A stretch of 41,779 bases of DNA, from assembly GCA_964458665.1 (NCBI GenBank), contig CAYWOO010000154.1, positions 1 to 41,779 on the forward strand, in the 5' to 3' direction. Positions 1 through 7,176 of this stretch are shown one piece after another. How positions within the stretch are numbered: the stretch's first letter is position 1; each line of letters starts with the position of its first letter. The notes beneath the pieces were generated by a model that was not told where the DNA came from, did no database searches, and saw only the letters and a program-made list of their open reading frames with translations. The stretch is from JANXYW01 sp964458665 (GTDB lineage: Bacteria > Chloroflexota > Dehalococcoidia > DSTF01 > JACRBR01). Both the position numbers and the translations under genes were made by a program.

Positions 1-169
1 GCCACGTCGAGCACCTGAGGCACTCGCCGATCACGGCGCGAACACCGCAGGGGCAAGGCAGCCGTGCGTATTCCGGGCAGCCGCAGGCCGCGCACGGCCC
101 GACGTGGTGATCGTGGGTGCAGGTACAGCGTGGGAGCATGAGGCGGCCCCTGGTGGTTATCCTTGCCCG

Positions 170-289
170 ATGCGCCGATGGCCCGAACGTGACCCCATCA
201 CACAGATCGCCTTCTGGCTCGTCGCTGGTGGCGCCGTGCTCGCGCTGGCAGTCTGGGTGCTCGATTCCCTCTGGTCGCGCCTGACGTAG
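170..289 (+). CDS. possible small single-pass membrane protein
   Basis: A 39-residue frame from the ATG at 170; it can be extended to a GTG at 104. It has a charged N-terminus (MRRWPERDP), one hydrophobic segment of about 20 residues (about residues 13-32) and a short tail, as in small membrane proteins. There is no Shine-Dalgarno site. I do not recognise a family. It lies next to a broken comM gene, so it could be a chance frame in rearranged DNA. Confidence is low. Confidence 0.25.
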   Translation: MRRWPERDPITQIAFWLVAGGAVLALAVWVLDSLWSRLT

Positions 290-307
290 ACCGCCCTGTC
301 TAGTGAC

Positions 308-1225
308 TTAGTAGACACTGTGCTGGCTCAGCGTGATTTCACCCGGCCGCGGGTTGCGGCCGCCGCCGACGAGGCCGGCATGGCTGATCGTGTGATGCGG
401 CGCGCGGAAGGGACGGCGCGCGATCAGCGGCATATCGGACGGCAGCAGTCCCGCAACGGAATAGATCTTCGTCGCCTCGAGCGTTTCATCCGCGTTCATC
501 GTGGGCAAGATCGATGGGAGCGCGCGCGCCAGCAGCGTCTTCCCGCTGCCGGGCGGGCCGCTCATCATCAGATTGTGGCCGCCAGCCGCGGCGACCTCAA
601 ACGCGCGCTTGACGTGCTCCTGACCTTTGATATCGCCGAAGTCCGTGCCCTCCCAGCGGATGTTGGCTGGCGGTGGTGGCACGCCCGTCGATACCAGCCG
701 TGCGATCGGGCGTGCTCCGGAGAGATGGTTGAGGAGGGACGCCAGCGTCTCGACCGGGTAGACCGCAACATCGGGGATCAGCGCCGCTTCGGCCGCATCG
801 ACGGCGGGCACGTACGCGGTGCGGATGCCGCGTTCGCGCGCGAGCGCGACCATCGGCAGGATGCCCTGCGCGTGACGCACTGCGCCATCGAGCGAAAGCT
901 CGCCCAGGAACACGCACTCCGTCACATCCGCGAGCGCCTGTCCGGCCGCGACCATGATGCCGACGGCGATCGGCAGGTCGTACGTCGGGCCTTCCTTGCG
1001 GATGTCGGCGGGCGCAAGGTCGACGATGATGCGGCCGCTGGGGAATGGAAAGCCTGAGTTTTTGATCGCCGACTCGACCCGATCCTTCGCCTCCTTCACG
1101 GCGGCATCGGGCAGCCCGACCATGGCCAGGCTGTTAAGGCCGCGGCGGGAGACGTCGACCTCGCATTCGACAATCTCGCCTTCGAGACCGACGACGGCGC
1201 ACGATAGAACCTTCGCGAGCGGCAT
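308..1225 (-). pseudogene. comM: ComM/YifB family Mg-chelatase-like AAA protein, truncated after Walker A
   Basis: The start MPLAKVLSCAVVGLEGEIVE and the next 200 residues are the typical N-terminal ChlI/LonC-like domain of ComM (YifB), a hexameric helicase that drives branch migration during natural transformation. The AAA domain begins with IKGQEHVKRAFEVAAAG and Walker A GPPGSGKTLLARAL. The frame reaches the conserved NPRPGEITLS and then runs QHSVY-stop, where the family continues with HxGVLFLDELPEF (Walker B). The remaining roughly 200 residues (Walker B, sensor and arginine-finger regions, C-terminal domain) are missing, and no frame in 1-307 resembles them. At 305 residues against about 500 it should not be an active ATPase. 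A deletion, an insertion or an assembly join near 310-325 would explain it. Confidence 0.85.
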
Positions 1226-1308
1226 AGTGGGGTGACTATCTCATACAGAACGGGTGTTCGCAAGTCGTTTTCTTACCATCTGCGGTATCTGCTGAGGTGA
1301 GGCGGGCG

Positions 1309-1314
1309 TAGAAT
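1309..1314 (+). promoter_or_regulatory. candidate -10 box for the acyl-CoA dehydrogenase gene
   Basis: TAGAAT lies 50 nt upstream of the ATG at 1365. No clear -35 box is visible at the right distance. The gene has its own AGGAG ribosome site, so its leader is of ordinary length. Confidence 0.35.
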
Positions 1315-1364
1315 CTCGGCAGGGCACGGCGAAACGGCCCGCAAGACCCCAAAAAGGAGCCCCC

Positions 1365-2561
1365 ATGTCGTTCCAGGTACCCGAGAGCGTCAAGCCCACC
1401 CGGGCGAAGGTGCAGCAGTTCATCGAAGAGCGCATCTACCCCGTCGAGCACATCCTGGAGGAGCGCGGCGAGGAGGAGAGTGGCGCCACGATGCGGCGGC
1501 TGATGGGCGAGGCGAAGGACGCCGGGCTGTGGGCACTCGGGCATCCGGTCGAGATCGGCGGGCAGGGTATGCCGTTCCTCGACTACGTCTATGTGAACGA
1601 AGTGATCGGGCGGTCGGAGTTCGCGCAGGTGTGCCTCGGCACGCACTCGCTGCAGGACTCGATCATGCTCAACCTGCACTCTTCACCGGAGTGGCGGGAC
1701 AAGTACTTGAAGCCGCTGGTCGCGGGCGAGATCTTCCCGAGCTTCGCGATGACGGAGCCGGAGGTTGCCAGCTCGGACCCGACGCAGCTGCAGACGCGTG
1801 GCGTGCTGGACGGTGACGATTGGGTGATCAATGGCCGCAAGTGGTTCACGACGGGCGCAAATCGTGCCGCGTACACGACGGTGATGTGCCGTACCGAGGA
1901 AGACGACGTTCCCGCGCACGCCGCGTTCAGCATGATCGTCGTGCCGACGAGCACGCCCGGCTACAACATCATTCGCGAAGTGCCGGTGATGGGCATGATG
2001 GGCGGGCATTGCGAGGTTGCCTACGACAACGTGCGCGTGCCGAAAGCCAACCTGCTCGGCCCGCGCGGTCAGGGCTTCCTCATCTCGCAACAGCGGCTCG
2101 GACCGGGGCGGATCTTCCACTGCATGCGCTGGCTCGGCCAGGCGCAGCGCGCGTTCGACCTGATGTGCGAGCGCGCGAACTCGCGCGTCGCCTTCGGTTC
2201 GACGCTCGGCGAGAAGCAGCAGATCCAGGCGATGATCTTCGAGACGGCCGCGGAGATCCAGTCGAGCCGTCTGCTGACGCTGCAGGCCGCGCACAAGATG
2301 GATCAGGGCGATCCCGCCCGTATCGACATCGGCATCATCAAGGTCGTTGGGGCCAAGATGCTGCACAACACCATCGATCGCGCGATCCAGGTGCACGGCG
2401 CGTTAGGGGTCACGTCCGACACGCCGCTCGAGCGGATGTACCGTCACGCCCGCTTCGCCCGCATCTACGACGGGCCGGATGAGGTACACCGCTCGACGGT
2501 GGCGCGGCTGATCCTGCGGGAGTACAGCCGCGGCCGCGGCTGGGACTTCGGCACGCGATAG
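1365..2561 (+). CDS. acyl-CoA dehydrogenase, ACAD10/11-like
   Basis: A 398-residue flavoenzyme of normal family length, expected to oxidise an acyl-CoA to the 2-enoyl-CoA with FAD in beta-oxidation or a related catabolic route. Visible signatures are FAMTEPEVASSDPTQLQ (flavin and substrate region), WVINGRKWFTTGA, QVHGALGVTSDTPLERMYR and, at the C-terminus, ARIYDGPDEVHRSTVAR. In most family members the last motif reads YEGT with the catalytic glutamate. Here the residue is Asp, as in the ACAD10/11 subgroup, which handles unusual acyl chains. The start is fixed by AGGAG 7 nt upstream. The true substrate cannot be read from sequence. An enoyl-CoA hydratase lies 4 kb downstream on the other strand. 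Confidence 0.9.
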   Translation: MSFQVPESVKPTRAKVQQFIEERIYPVEHILEERGEEESGATMRRLMGEAKDAGLWALGHPVEIGGQGMPFLDYVYVNEVIGRSEFAQVCLGTHSLQDSIMLNLHSSPEWRDKYLKPLVAGEIFPSFAMTEPEVASSDPTQLQTRGVLDGDDWVINGRKWFTTGANRAAYTTVMCRTEEDDVPAHAAFSMIVVPTSTPGYNIIREVPVMGMMGGHCEVAYDNVRVPKANLLGPRGQGFLISQQRLGPGRIFHCMRWLGQAQRAFDLMCERANSRVAFGSTLGEKQQIQAMIFETAAEIQSSRLLTLQAAHKMDQGDPARIDIGIIKVVGAKMLHNTIDRAIQVHGALGVTSDTPLERMYRHARFARIYDGPDEVHRSTVARLILREYSRGRGWDFGTR

Positions 2562-2568
2562 CGGTGCG

Positions 2569-3420
2569 CTAGCGCAAATACGGCGCGATGCCCGTCGCCG
2601 CGATGCGCGTGCGATAGACCGCAGTCCGCGCGGTGATGAACAGCGTTGAGCCGTCTTCGCCCCACGTGCAGTTGGCGGGCAGTTGCGGGCAGTCGATGAC
2701 GCCGAGGGGTGCGCCGTCCGGCGCGAAGACCTGCACCGTGTACGCGCACACGTAGACGCGACCCTCGCGGTCGACCTTCATGCCGTCCGGGCGTCCCTCC
2801 TCGCGCATTTCGGCGAAGACGCGGCCGTTGCCCAGTGCACCGTCCGCTGCCACGTCGAACGCGCGGACGTGAAGGCGCGCGGTGTCGGCGATGTAGAGCG
2901 TGCGCTCGTCCCGCGAGAAGGCGAGGCCGTTCGGCTTCTCGAAGTCGGTTGCTAGCAGGCTTATTTCGCCATTGATGTCGATCGTGAAGACGCCGTTGTA
3001 CGGCAGTTCGCGCGTTTCGTCCGTGACGCCGTACGGCGGGTCCGTGAAGAAGATGCGGCCGTCGGAGCGCACGACGATATCGTTCGGGCTGTTCAGCCGC
3101 TTGCCGTCGTAGTGCGTCGCGAGCGGCTCGATGATGCCGTCACGCTCGCGGAACACGCGTCGGCCGTCCTGCTCGCAGCCGACGACGTGCATCTCCAGGT
3201 CGAGCGTCATGCCGTTCGGGCCGCCGGCGTGCTCGCGATGCACGCTGAGGACGCCGTCGCGCCACGCGTGCACGCGGTCGTTCAGCGTATCGCTGAACAG
3301 CAGCGATCCGTCGGGGAGCCACACAGGCCCCTCGGTGAAGCCGAGGCCTTCCGCGACAGGCTCCCACGGCTCGGACGACACGAGCGCGCTGAGGCCGTTG
3401 TCGAAGCGCACATTCGGCAT
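2569..3420 (-). CDS. SMP-30/gluconolactonase-like beta-propeller hydrolase
   Basis: A 283-residue protein of the SMP-30/gluconolaconase/LRE-like family: calcium-dependent six-bladed propellers that hydrolyse lactones, often sugar lactones. Metal-binding positions typical of the family can be seen: Glu in GFTEGPVW, Asn in LNSPNDIVV, Asn in FEKPNGLAFS and Asp in GRPDGMKVD. No signal peptide, so probably cytoplasmic. An open frame runs further upstream, but the ATG at 3420 is the likely start because it follows a TAGGAG that overlaps the upstream gene's stop codon, 9 nt away. It is therefore translationally coupled to the Eis-like acetyltransferase. The substrate is unknown. Confidence 0.85.
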   Translation of the reverse strand: MPNVRFDNGLSALVSSEPWEPVAEGLGFTEGPVWLPDGSLLFSDTLNDRVHAWRDGVLSVHREHAGGPNGMTLDLEMHVVGCEQDGRRVFRERDGIIEPLATHYDGKRLNSPNDIVVRSDGRIFFTDPPYGVTDETRELPYNGVFTIDINGEISLLATDFEKPNGLAFSRDERTLYIADTARLHVRAFDVAADGALGNGRVFAEMREEGRPDGMKVDREGRVYVCAYTVQVFAPDGAPLGVIDCPQLPANCTWGEDGSTLFITARTAVYRTRIAATGIAPYLR

Positions 3421-3428
3421 CGCCGCTC

Positions 3429-4655
3429 CTAGAAGTCGTCCGGGCAGTACGGCGTGAAGGATGTCGCGAAGATGTCCGCCAGCGTGTCCAGCGCGCCGCC
3501 GTCGCGTACGCCGATCGAGCCGACGCGGGCGGCGTCGACTGGCTTTGTATAGCCATTGTAGATCGGAGCCAACGCGCAGACGTCCATTTCGAGCTGCGGT
3601 GTCGCGTTGGTGCGCTCCGCGCTGATGCGCGCGCCGCTGCATGTGATGCGCCATGTCCCCGCGTTCCACGGTGCGGATGCATCGGTCAGCGCGATCGTCG
3701 CCGACTTGCCATCGGCCTGCGGCAATGCGGGGCGCGCCGCCATCGCCGCGGGCACATCGACGATGCGGAGCATGGCGCCGAGCCACGCCCCGGGCGGTTC
3801 GACGAGGTGCGTCGGTTCAGCGAAGGCGTCGGGCAGCGGCTCGTCGGCGCCAGCGAGCATGATGATGCGCGCGCTCAGGTCGTGGCCCAGGAGATAGTTC
3901 AGGATCGCTGAGTACGCATCGCCGTCCAGCGCCAGCCAGTCGTCGACGCGGAGGATGATTTCGGGGATCGGCGAACTCGGCGTCGTGCGGGTGAACTGGT
4001 GGTAGACGGCGTAGCCGCGCGGCTCACCGGCGGCGTTCGACCAGATCGCCGCGTCGCGCTCGCCCTTCGCGTAGTCGCTAAAGACGTGGTGCCGCCAGCG
4101 CCGCTCGGGGCGGACGAAGCCGCCGTTTCGCGAGGCGTAGTGCTGCGTGTACAGCGCATCGAGCTGCGCCCACTCGTCCGGCCCGACGCGGCGAAAGCTG
4201 CCGGGGGGCTGCGGCAGGCGGGTCGTCATCGGCTTCGGCGGGAACGAATAGCCGATGATCCGGTGTGCCAACTCCCACCCGTATTTGCGGTACAGCGAGT
4301 AGTGCGGCGTGTAGAGCGACGACAGCGGCTGCCCGGCGTCACGCATCGTGACGAGCGATTGCTTGAGCAGCGCGCTGACGAACCCACCGCGCCGCCGCTC
4401 CGGCAGGCAGCTCACCGACGCGATGCCGCCGACGGGGACCGTCGCGCCGTTGAGGTACTGCTCGAACGGGATGATCACCAGTCCGGCAACCAGCTCGTCG
4501 CCTTCGAATGCGCCGAGGCACCAGTCGCGGTCGTAGTAGGTCGAGCGCCGCGCCGCCGAGTCTTCGCCGCGATCGCCGTTAAACGCGTAGTTCGAGATGA
4601 AGTGGTGTTGCGCGAACTCGGCGTCGCTGCGCAGCGGACGGATCTCTGGCGCCAT
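3429..4655 (-). CDS. Eis-like GNAT N-acetyltransferase
   Basis: A 408-residue protein whose length and architecture match Eis-type acetyltransferases: an N-terminal GNAT fold (about residues 1-130), a second GNAT-like region and a C-terminal sterol-carrier-like domain. The acetyl-CoA loop appears in VGGIASVSCLPERRRGGFVS, followed by SSLYTPHYSLYRKYGWELA, a signature region of the group. Such enzymes acetylate amines, including aminoglycosides in mycobacteria, but the substrate here is unknown. Translation was taken from the ATG at 4655, which begins MAPEIRPLRSDAEFAQ; the open frame upstream overlaps the divergent cysE-like gene and is not plausible. First gene of a two-gene operon with the SMP-30 gene. 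Confidence 0.85.
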   Translation of the reverse strand: MAPEIRPLRSDAEFAQHHFISNYAFNGDRGEDSAARRSTYYDRDWCLGAFEGDELVAGLVIIPFEQYLNGATVPVGGIASVSCLPERRRGGFVSALLKQSLVTMRDAGQPLSSLYTPHYSLYRKYGWELAHRIIGYSFPPKPMTTRLPQPPGSFRRVGPDEWAQLDALYTQHYASRNGGFVRPERRWRHHVFSDYAKGERDAAIWSNAAGEPRGYAVYHQFTRTTPSSPIPEIILRVDDWLALDGDAYSAILNYLLGHDLSARIIMLAGADEPLPDAFAEPTHLVEPPGAWLGAMLRIVDVPAAMAARPALPQADGKSATIALTDASAPWNAGTWRITCSGARISAERTNATPQLEMDVCALAPIYNGYTKPVDAARVGSIGVRDGGALDTLADIFATSFTPYCPDDF

Positions 4656-4710
4656 GGGCGCAGCGTACCGCCTCGTCCAGCGGCGAGCCATCGGCCGGCG
4701 CCGCCTGCGG

Positions 4711-4716
4711 TATAGT
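4711..4716 (+). promoter_or_regulatory. -10-like box 8 nt before the cysE-like start
   Basis: TATAGT ends 8 nt before GTG 4725 and no Shine-Dalgarno sequence lies between, the layout expected of a leaderless transcript. Confidence 0.45.
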
Positions 4717-4724
4717 TGGCGATC

Positions 4725-5381
4725 GTGAAACAACAAGGGTTGCTGGCCACCATCCGCGCGGATCTTCTCGCGCACGACCGCTTCGCGATCGGTCCAGGCT
4801 GGGTGCCCGAGGGTCGCGGCATCGGCGCCTGGTGGTGGCGCTATCGGCGCAACCATCATGCTGCCGGCGTCATGATCCTCTACCGCGTGCGCGAGTGGTC
4901 GCGGCGCCGGCCGACCGCGTTCCTGCCCTCGCTCTGCGAACGGATGATGGAGATCTTCCACGGCACGCAGATTTCGCGGCAGGTGAAGCTCGGCGTTGGC
5001 GTCTACTTTCCGCACGGCGACGCGCACATCCACGGCGAGACGACGATCGGGGAGTGCGTGATCGTGGGCGTGCATACGGGCATCGGGCTTCGAGGCAGCT
5101 TCTTTGGAGACAGCATGACCACGAAGGGGCCAACCGTTGGCGCCTACACGCGCGTCGGCACCGGCGCGAAGCTGCTCGGCGCGATCACCGTCGGCGAGCG
5201 CGCCGTCATCGGAGCCGGCGCCGTCGTGATCGAGGACGTACCTGAGGCGGCGACGGTTGTCGGCGTGCCAGCGAAGGTCGTGCGCCAGGGCCCCGTCGGC
5301 GATGAACTCCCCGCCGCGCTCGAACGGATGCAGCGCCTCATGGAGATGGCGAAGGAAGCCGAGGACGAAGCAGCTCGCTAG
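4725..5381 (+). CDS. cysE: serine O-acetyltransferase-like hexapeptide-repeat protein
   Basis: A left-handed beta-helix acyltransferase resembling CysE, which makes O-acetylserine for cysteine synthesis. After a helical N-terminal part come the hexapeptide turns: GVYFPHGDAHIHGETTIGE, IVGVHTGIGLRG, GAYTRVGTGAKLLGAITVGE and VIGAGAVVIEDVPEAATVVG. The His in FPHGDAHIHG is where CysE has its catalytic dyad, and the end VGVPAKVVRQ is typical. I chose GTG 4725 (MKQQGLLATIRADLL); an in-frame TTG at 4716 lies inside the -10-like box. The gene stands alone, and its stop overlaps the convergent VOC gene's stop. A serine or a related sugar could be the acceptor. Confidence 0.75.
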   Translation: MKQQGLLATIRADLLAHDRFAIGPGWVPEGRGIGAWWWRYRRNHHAAGVMILYRVREWSRRRPTAFLPSLCERMMEIFHGTQISRQVKLGVGVYFPHGDAHIHGETTIGECVIVGVHTGIGLRGSFFGDSMTTKGPTVGAYTRVGTGAKLLGAITVGERAVIGAGAVVIEDVPEAATVVGVPAKVVRQGPVGDELPAALERMQRLMEMAKEAEDEAAR

Positions 5382-6055
5382 GGCAGGGGGCCCGTCAGCG
5401 ATGCGCGCTGCGAGACCTCGATCCAGTTACCGTCGGGATCGCGCACGAAGGATACGCGCGCTGTCGAGCCGAGCGTGACGGGCGGGCGCCCCTCGTCGCC
5501 GCCGCGCTCGACGATGCCGCGGTGCTCCGTATCGACGTCGTACACCTGCACGGTGAGGTAGCGGAACCCGGGTGCGCGCATCGGTTCCGTGCGCAGCGCC
5601 GATGCATCCTGCTCGACGGTCACGAGCGAGTCGCCACAGCGGTACGTGTTTGGGCCGGCCTCTTCGAACTGCATGGCCGTCGCGAAGAAGCGGCGGAAAT
5701 CGTCCGCGCTTCGCACTGCCATCCGCACGCGGATGCCGGTCACTCCATCGTCGCCGGGCGGGACCAGCACGATGCGGTTGCCGTCGGGATCGACGAGGGT
5801 TTGCGCCGCGGCGATGCCCTCGCGGGCGATGATCAGCTCGCGATAACCGCCTCGTAGCGCGTCGTTGATCGGGTCGCGCGCGGCGTTCAGCTTGAGCACG
5901 GAGCCGTTCATCGCGTGCCGGTGCTGTCGCACGCCGCCGCCCAGCGGCAACGTCTCTTCGAATGCGAGCCCGACTTCCTTCTGCCAGAAGTCGAGCATCG
6001 GCTGCTCGTTGTTCGTGAAGAGTCCGACATCGAGATGCTGCTTCGCCAGCTTCAC
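5378..6055 (-). CDS. VOC (glyoxalase/dioxygenase) family protein, two modules
   Basis: A 225-residue protein made of two vicinal-oxygen-chelate modules. Module one begins KQHLDVGLFTNNEQPMLDFW and ends DPDNGNR-like in VDPDGNRIVLVPPG. Module two begins GIRVRMAVRSADDFRRFF and ends FVRDPDGNWIEVSQR. The repeated DPDGN-(R/W)-I turn carries the last metal-ligand region of the fold. The specific reaction cannot be told. Its ATG overlaps the upstream enoyl-CoA hydratase stop by 4 nt (ATGA), so the two are translationally coupled and probably act in one pathway, perhaps degradation of a small organic acid. Confidence 0.8.
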   Translation of the reverse strand: MKLAKQHLDVGLFTNNEQPMLDFWQKEVGLAFEETLPLGGGVRQHRHAMNGSVLKLNAARDPINDALRGGYRELIIAREGIAAAQTLVDPDGNRIVLVPPGDDGVTGIRVRMAVRSADDFRRFFATAMQFEEAGPNTYRCGDSLVTVEQDASALRTEPMRAPGFRYLTVQVYDVDTEHRGIVERGGDEGRPPVTLGSTARVSFVRDPDGNWIEVSQRASLTGPLP

Positions 6056-6915
6056 GACTTCGCCTCGCGTTCAAGCCACTGGTTGAAGTGCGGTGCACGC
6101 TTCTGCTGGAACGCGCGCATGCCTTCGATCGCGTCCGGGTGGTGATCGGAGATCGCCGTCTTCGACGCGATGTCGTCCAGCGCATGCGTGAACGTCATCT
6201 CGGCCGCGTTGTACACGCTGCGTTTCAGCAGGCGCATCGAAACCTGCGGGCCGTCCGCAAGCTGCCGCGCGAGGTCCATCGTACGCTCCATGAGGTGCTC
6301 CGGCGCAACGACCTCGTGTACGAGGCCGAGGTTGTGCGCCTCGTTCGCGGTGACGATGCGGTTGAGCATCAGGAACTCCATCGTCTTCGCCACGCCGAGG
6401 AGTTGCGTCAGTAAGAACTGGCCGCCCTCATCGGGCAGGAGGCCGAAACGCAGCGTGGCGCTGCCCATGCGCGCCTCGGTCGATGCGATCCTGAAGTCGC
6501 ACGAAAGCGCGAGCGAGAAGCCTGTCTGGATGGCGACGCCGTTGATCGCGGCAATCGAAATCTTGTCGAGATTGCGGATCGCGACGTTGAGCGGCTGCGA
6601 CATTGCCCGCAGCCCGTTGTACGTGCCGATCGGCGTGTCGTGACCGGCGCCGATCGGCGGTACGAGCGCGACGCCGCCCGCGTTTGTCGGCGGCCGCCCC
6701 GTGATGTCGTCGCCGGCCGAGAACGCGCGTCCGGAACCAATGAAGACGACGATGCGCACGCCGTCGTCCATCTGCGCCTGCAGAATCGTTTCGATCAGAT
6801 CGCGCTTCATGCCCTGCGTCATACCGTTGAGGCGGTCGGGCTGGTTGAACGAGATCAGCGCGATGCCGGGATCGTGCATCGTCAGGTCAAAGCCGCGGAA
6901 CGTGCCGTCTTGCAT
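6052..6915 (-). CDS. enoyl-CoA hydratase/isomerase family protein
   Basis: A 287-residue crotonase-fold protein. ALISFNQPDRLNGMTQGMK is the usual first CoA-binding strand, FIGSGRAFSAGDD the first oxyanion-hole loop, and DKISIAAINGVAIQTGFSLA with ALSCDFRIASTEARMG the second loop and catalytic helix. The catalytic Glu positions of hydratases are partly replaced; the segment RFGLLPDEGGQFLLTQLLG keeps the DEGG acidic pair. Hydratase, isomerase or thioesterase activity are all possible. ATG 6915 is preceded by AGGAGG at good spacing, so the longer upstream reading is rejected. First gene of a coupled pair with the VOC protein. Confidence 0.85.
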   Translation of the reverse strand: MQDGTFRGFDLTMHDPGIALISFNQPDRLNGMTQGMKRDLIETILQAQMDDGVRIVVFIGSGRAFSAGDDITGRPPTNAGGVALVPPIGAGHDTPIGTYNGLRAMSQPLNVAIRNLDKISIAAINGVAIQTGFSLALSCDFRIASTEARMGSATLRFGLLPDEGGQFLLTQLLGVAKTMEFLMLNRIVTANEAHNLGLVHEVVAPEHLMERTMDLARQLADGPQVSMRLLKRSVYNAAEMTFTHALDDIASKTAISDHHPDAIEGMRAFQQKRAPHFNQWLEREAKS

Positions 6916-6953
6916 GTCGTGCCTCCTGTTCGTGAACGATACCTCAGGTTCGA

Positions 6954-6980
6954 ACCACAGAGGCACAGAGGCACAGAGGG
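6954..6980. repeat. tandem 9-nt repeat (CACAGAGGC)n
   Basis: Three copies of CACAGAGG spaced 9 nt lie just upstream of the enoyl-CoA hydratase ribosome site. Noncoding simple repeat with no evident role. Confidence 0.6.
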
Positions 6981-7017
6981 TGACCTGCGGCACGGCGGAC
7001 TATCTACGCACGCGGAC

Positions 7018-7034
7018 GCGGGCGTTCAGCCCGC
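7018..7034. repeat. REP-like palindrome, copy 1
   Basis: GCGGGCGTTCAGCCCGC, a 6-bp inverted repeat with a 5-nt loop. The identical 17-mer occurs at 23100-23116 and a relative at 22143-22162. All are intergenic. A similar palindrome (GGAGCTGAAGCTCC) follows near 7120. Confidence 0.6.
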
Positions 7035-7176
7035 TTCGGTCGCAACGAACGCTCGTTGAACCGCCAGGTCGAGCCAGTCACAATCGCGCGTAGGCAGCCG
7101 TCCTGAATCGAACAGTCGGGCGGAGCTGAAGCTCCGCGGGGTACTGGCGCTCTGGGCTCGCGTGCGCTGAGAGCCG

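Noticed and set aside
6945..6960. tRNA-like T-arm sequence (GGTTCGAACC), also near 28918
   Set aside because: No acceptor stem or anticodon arm can be folded around either site.
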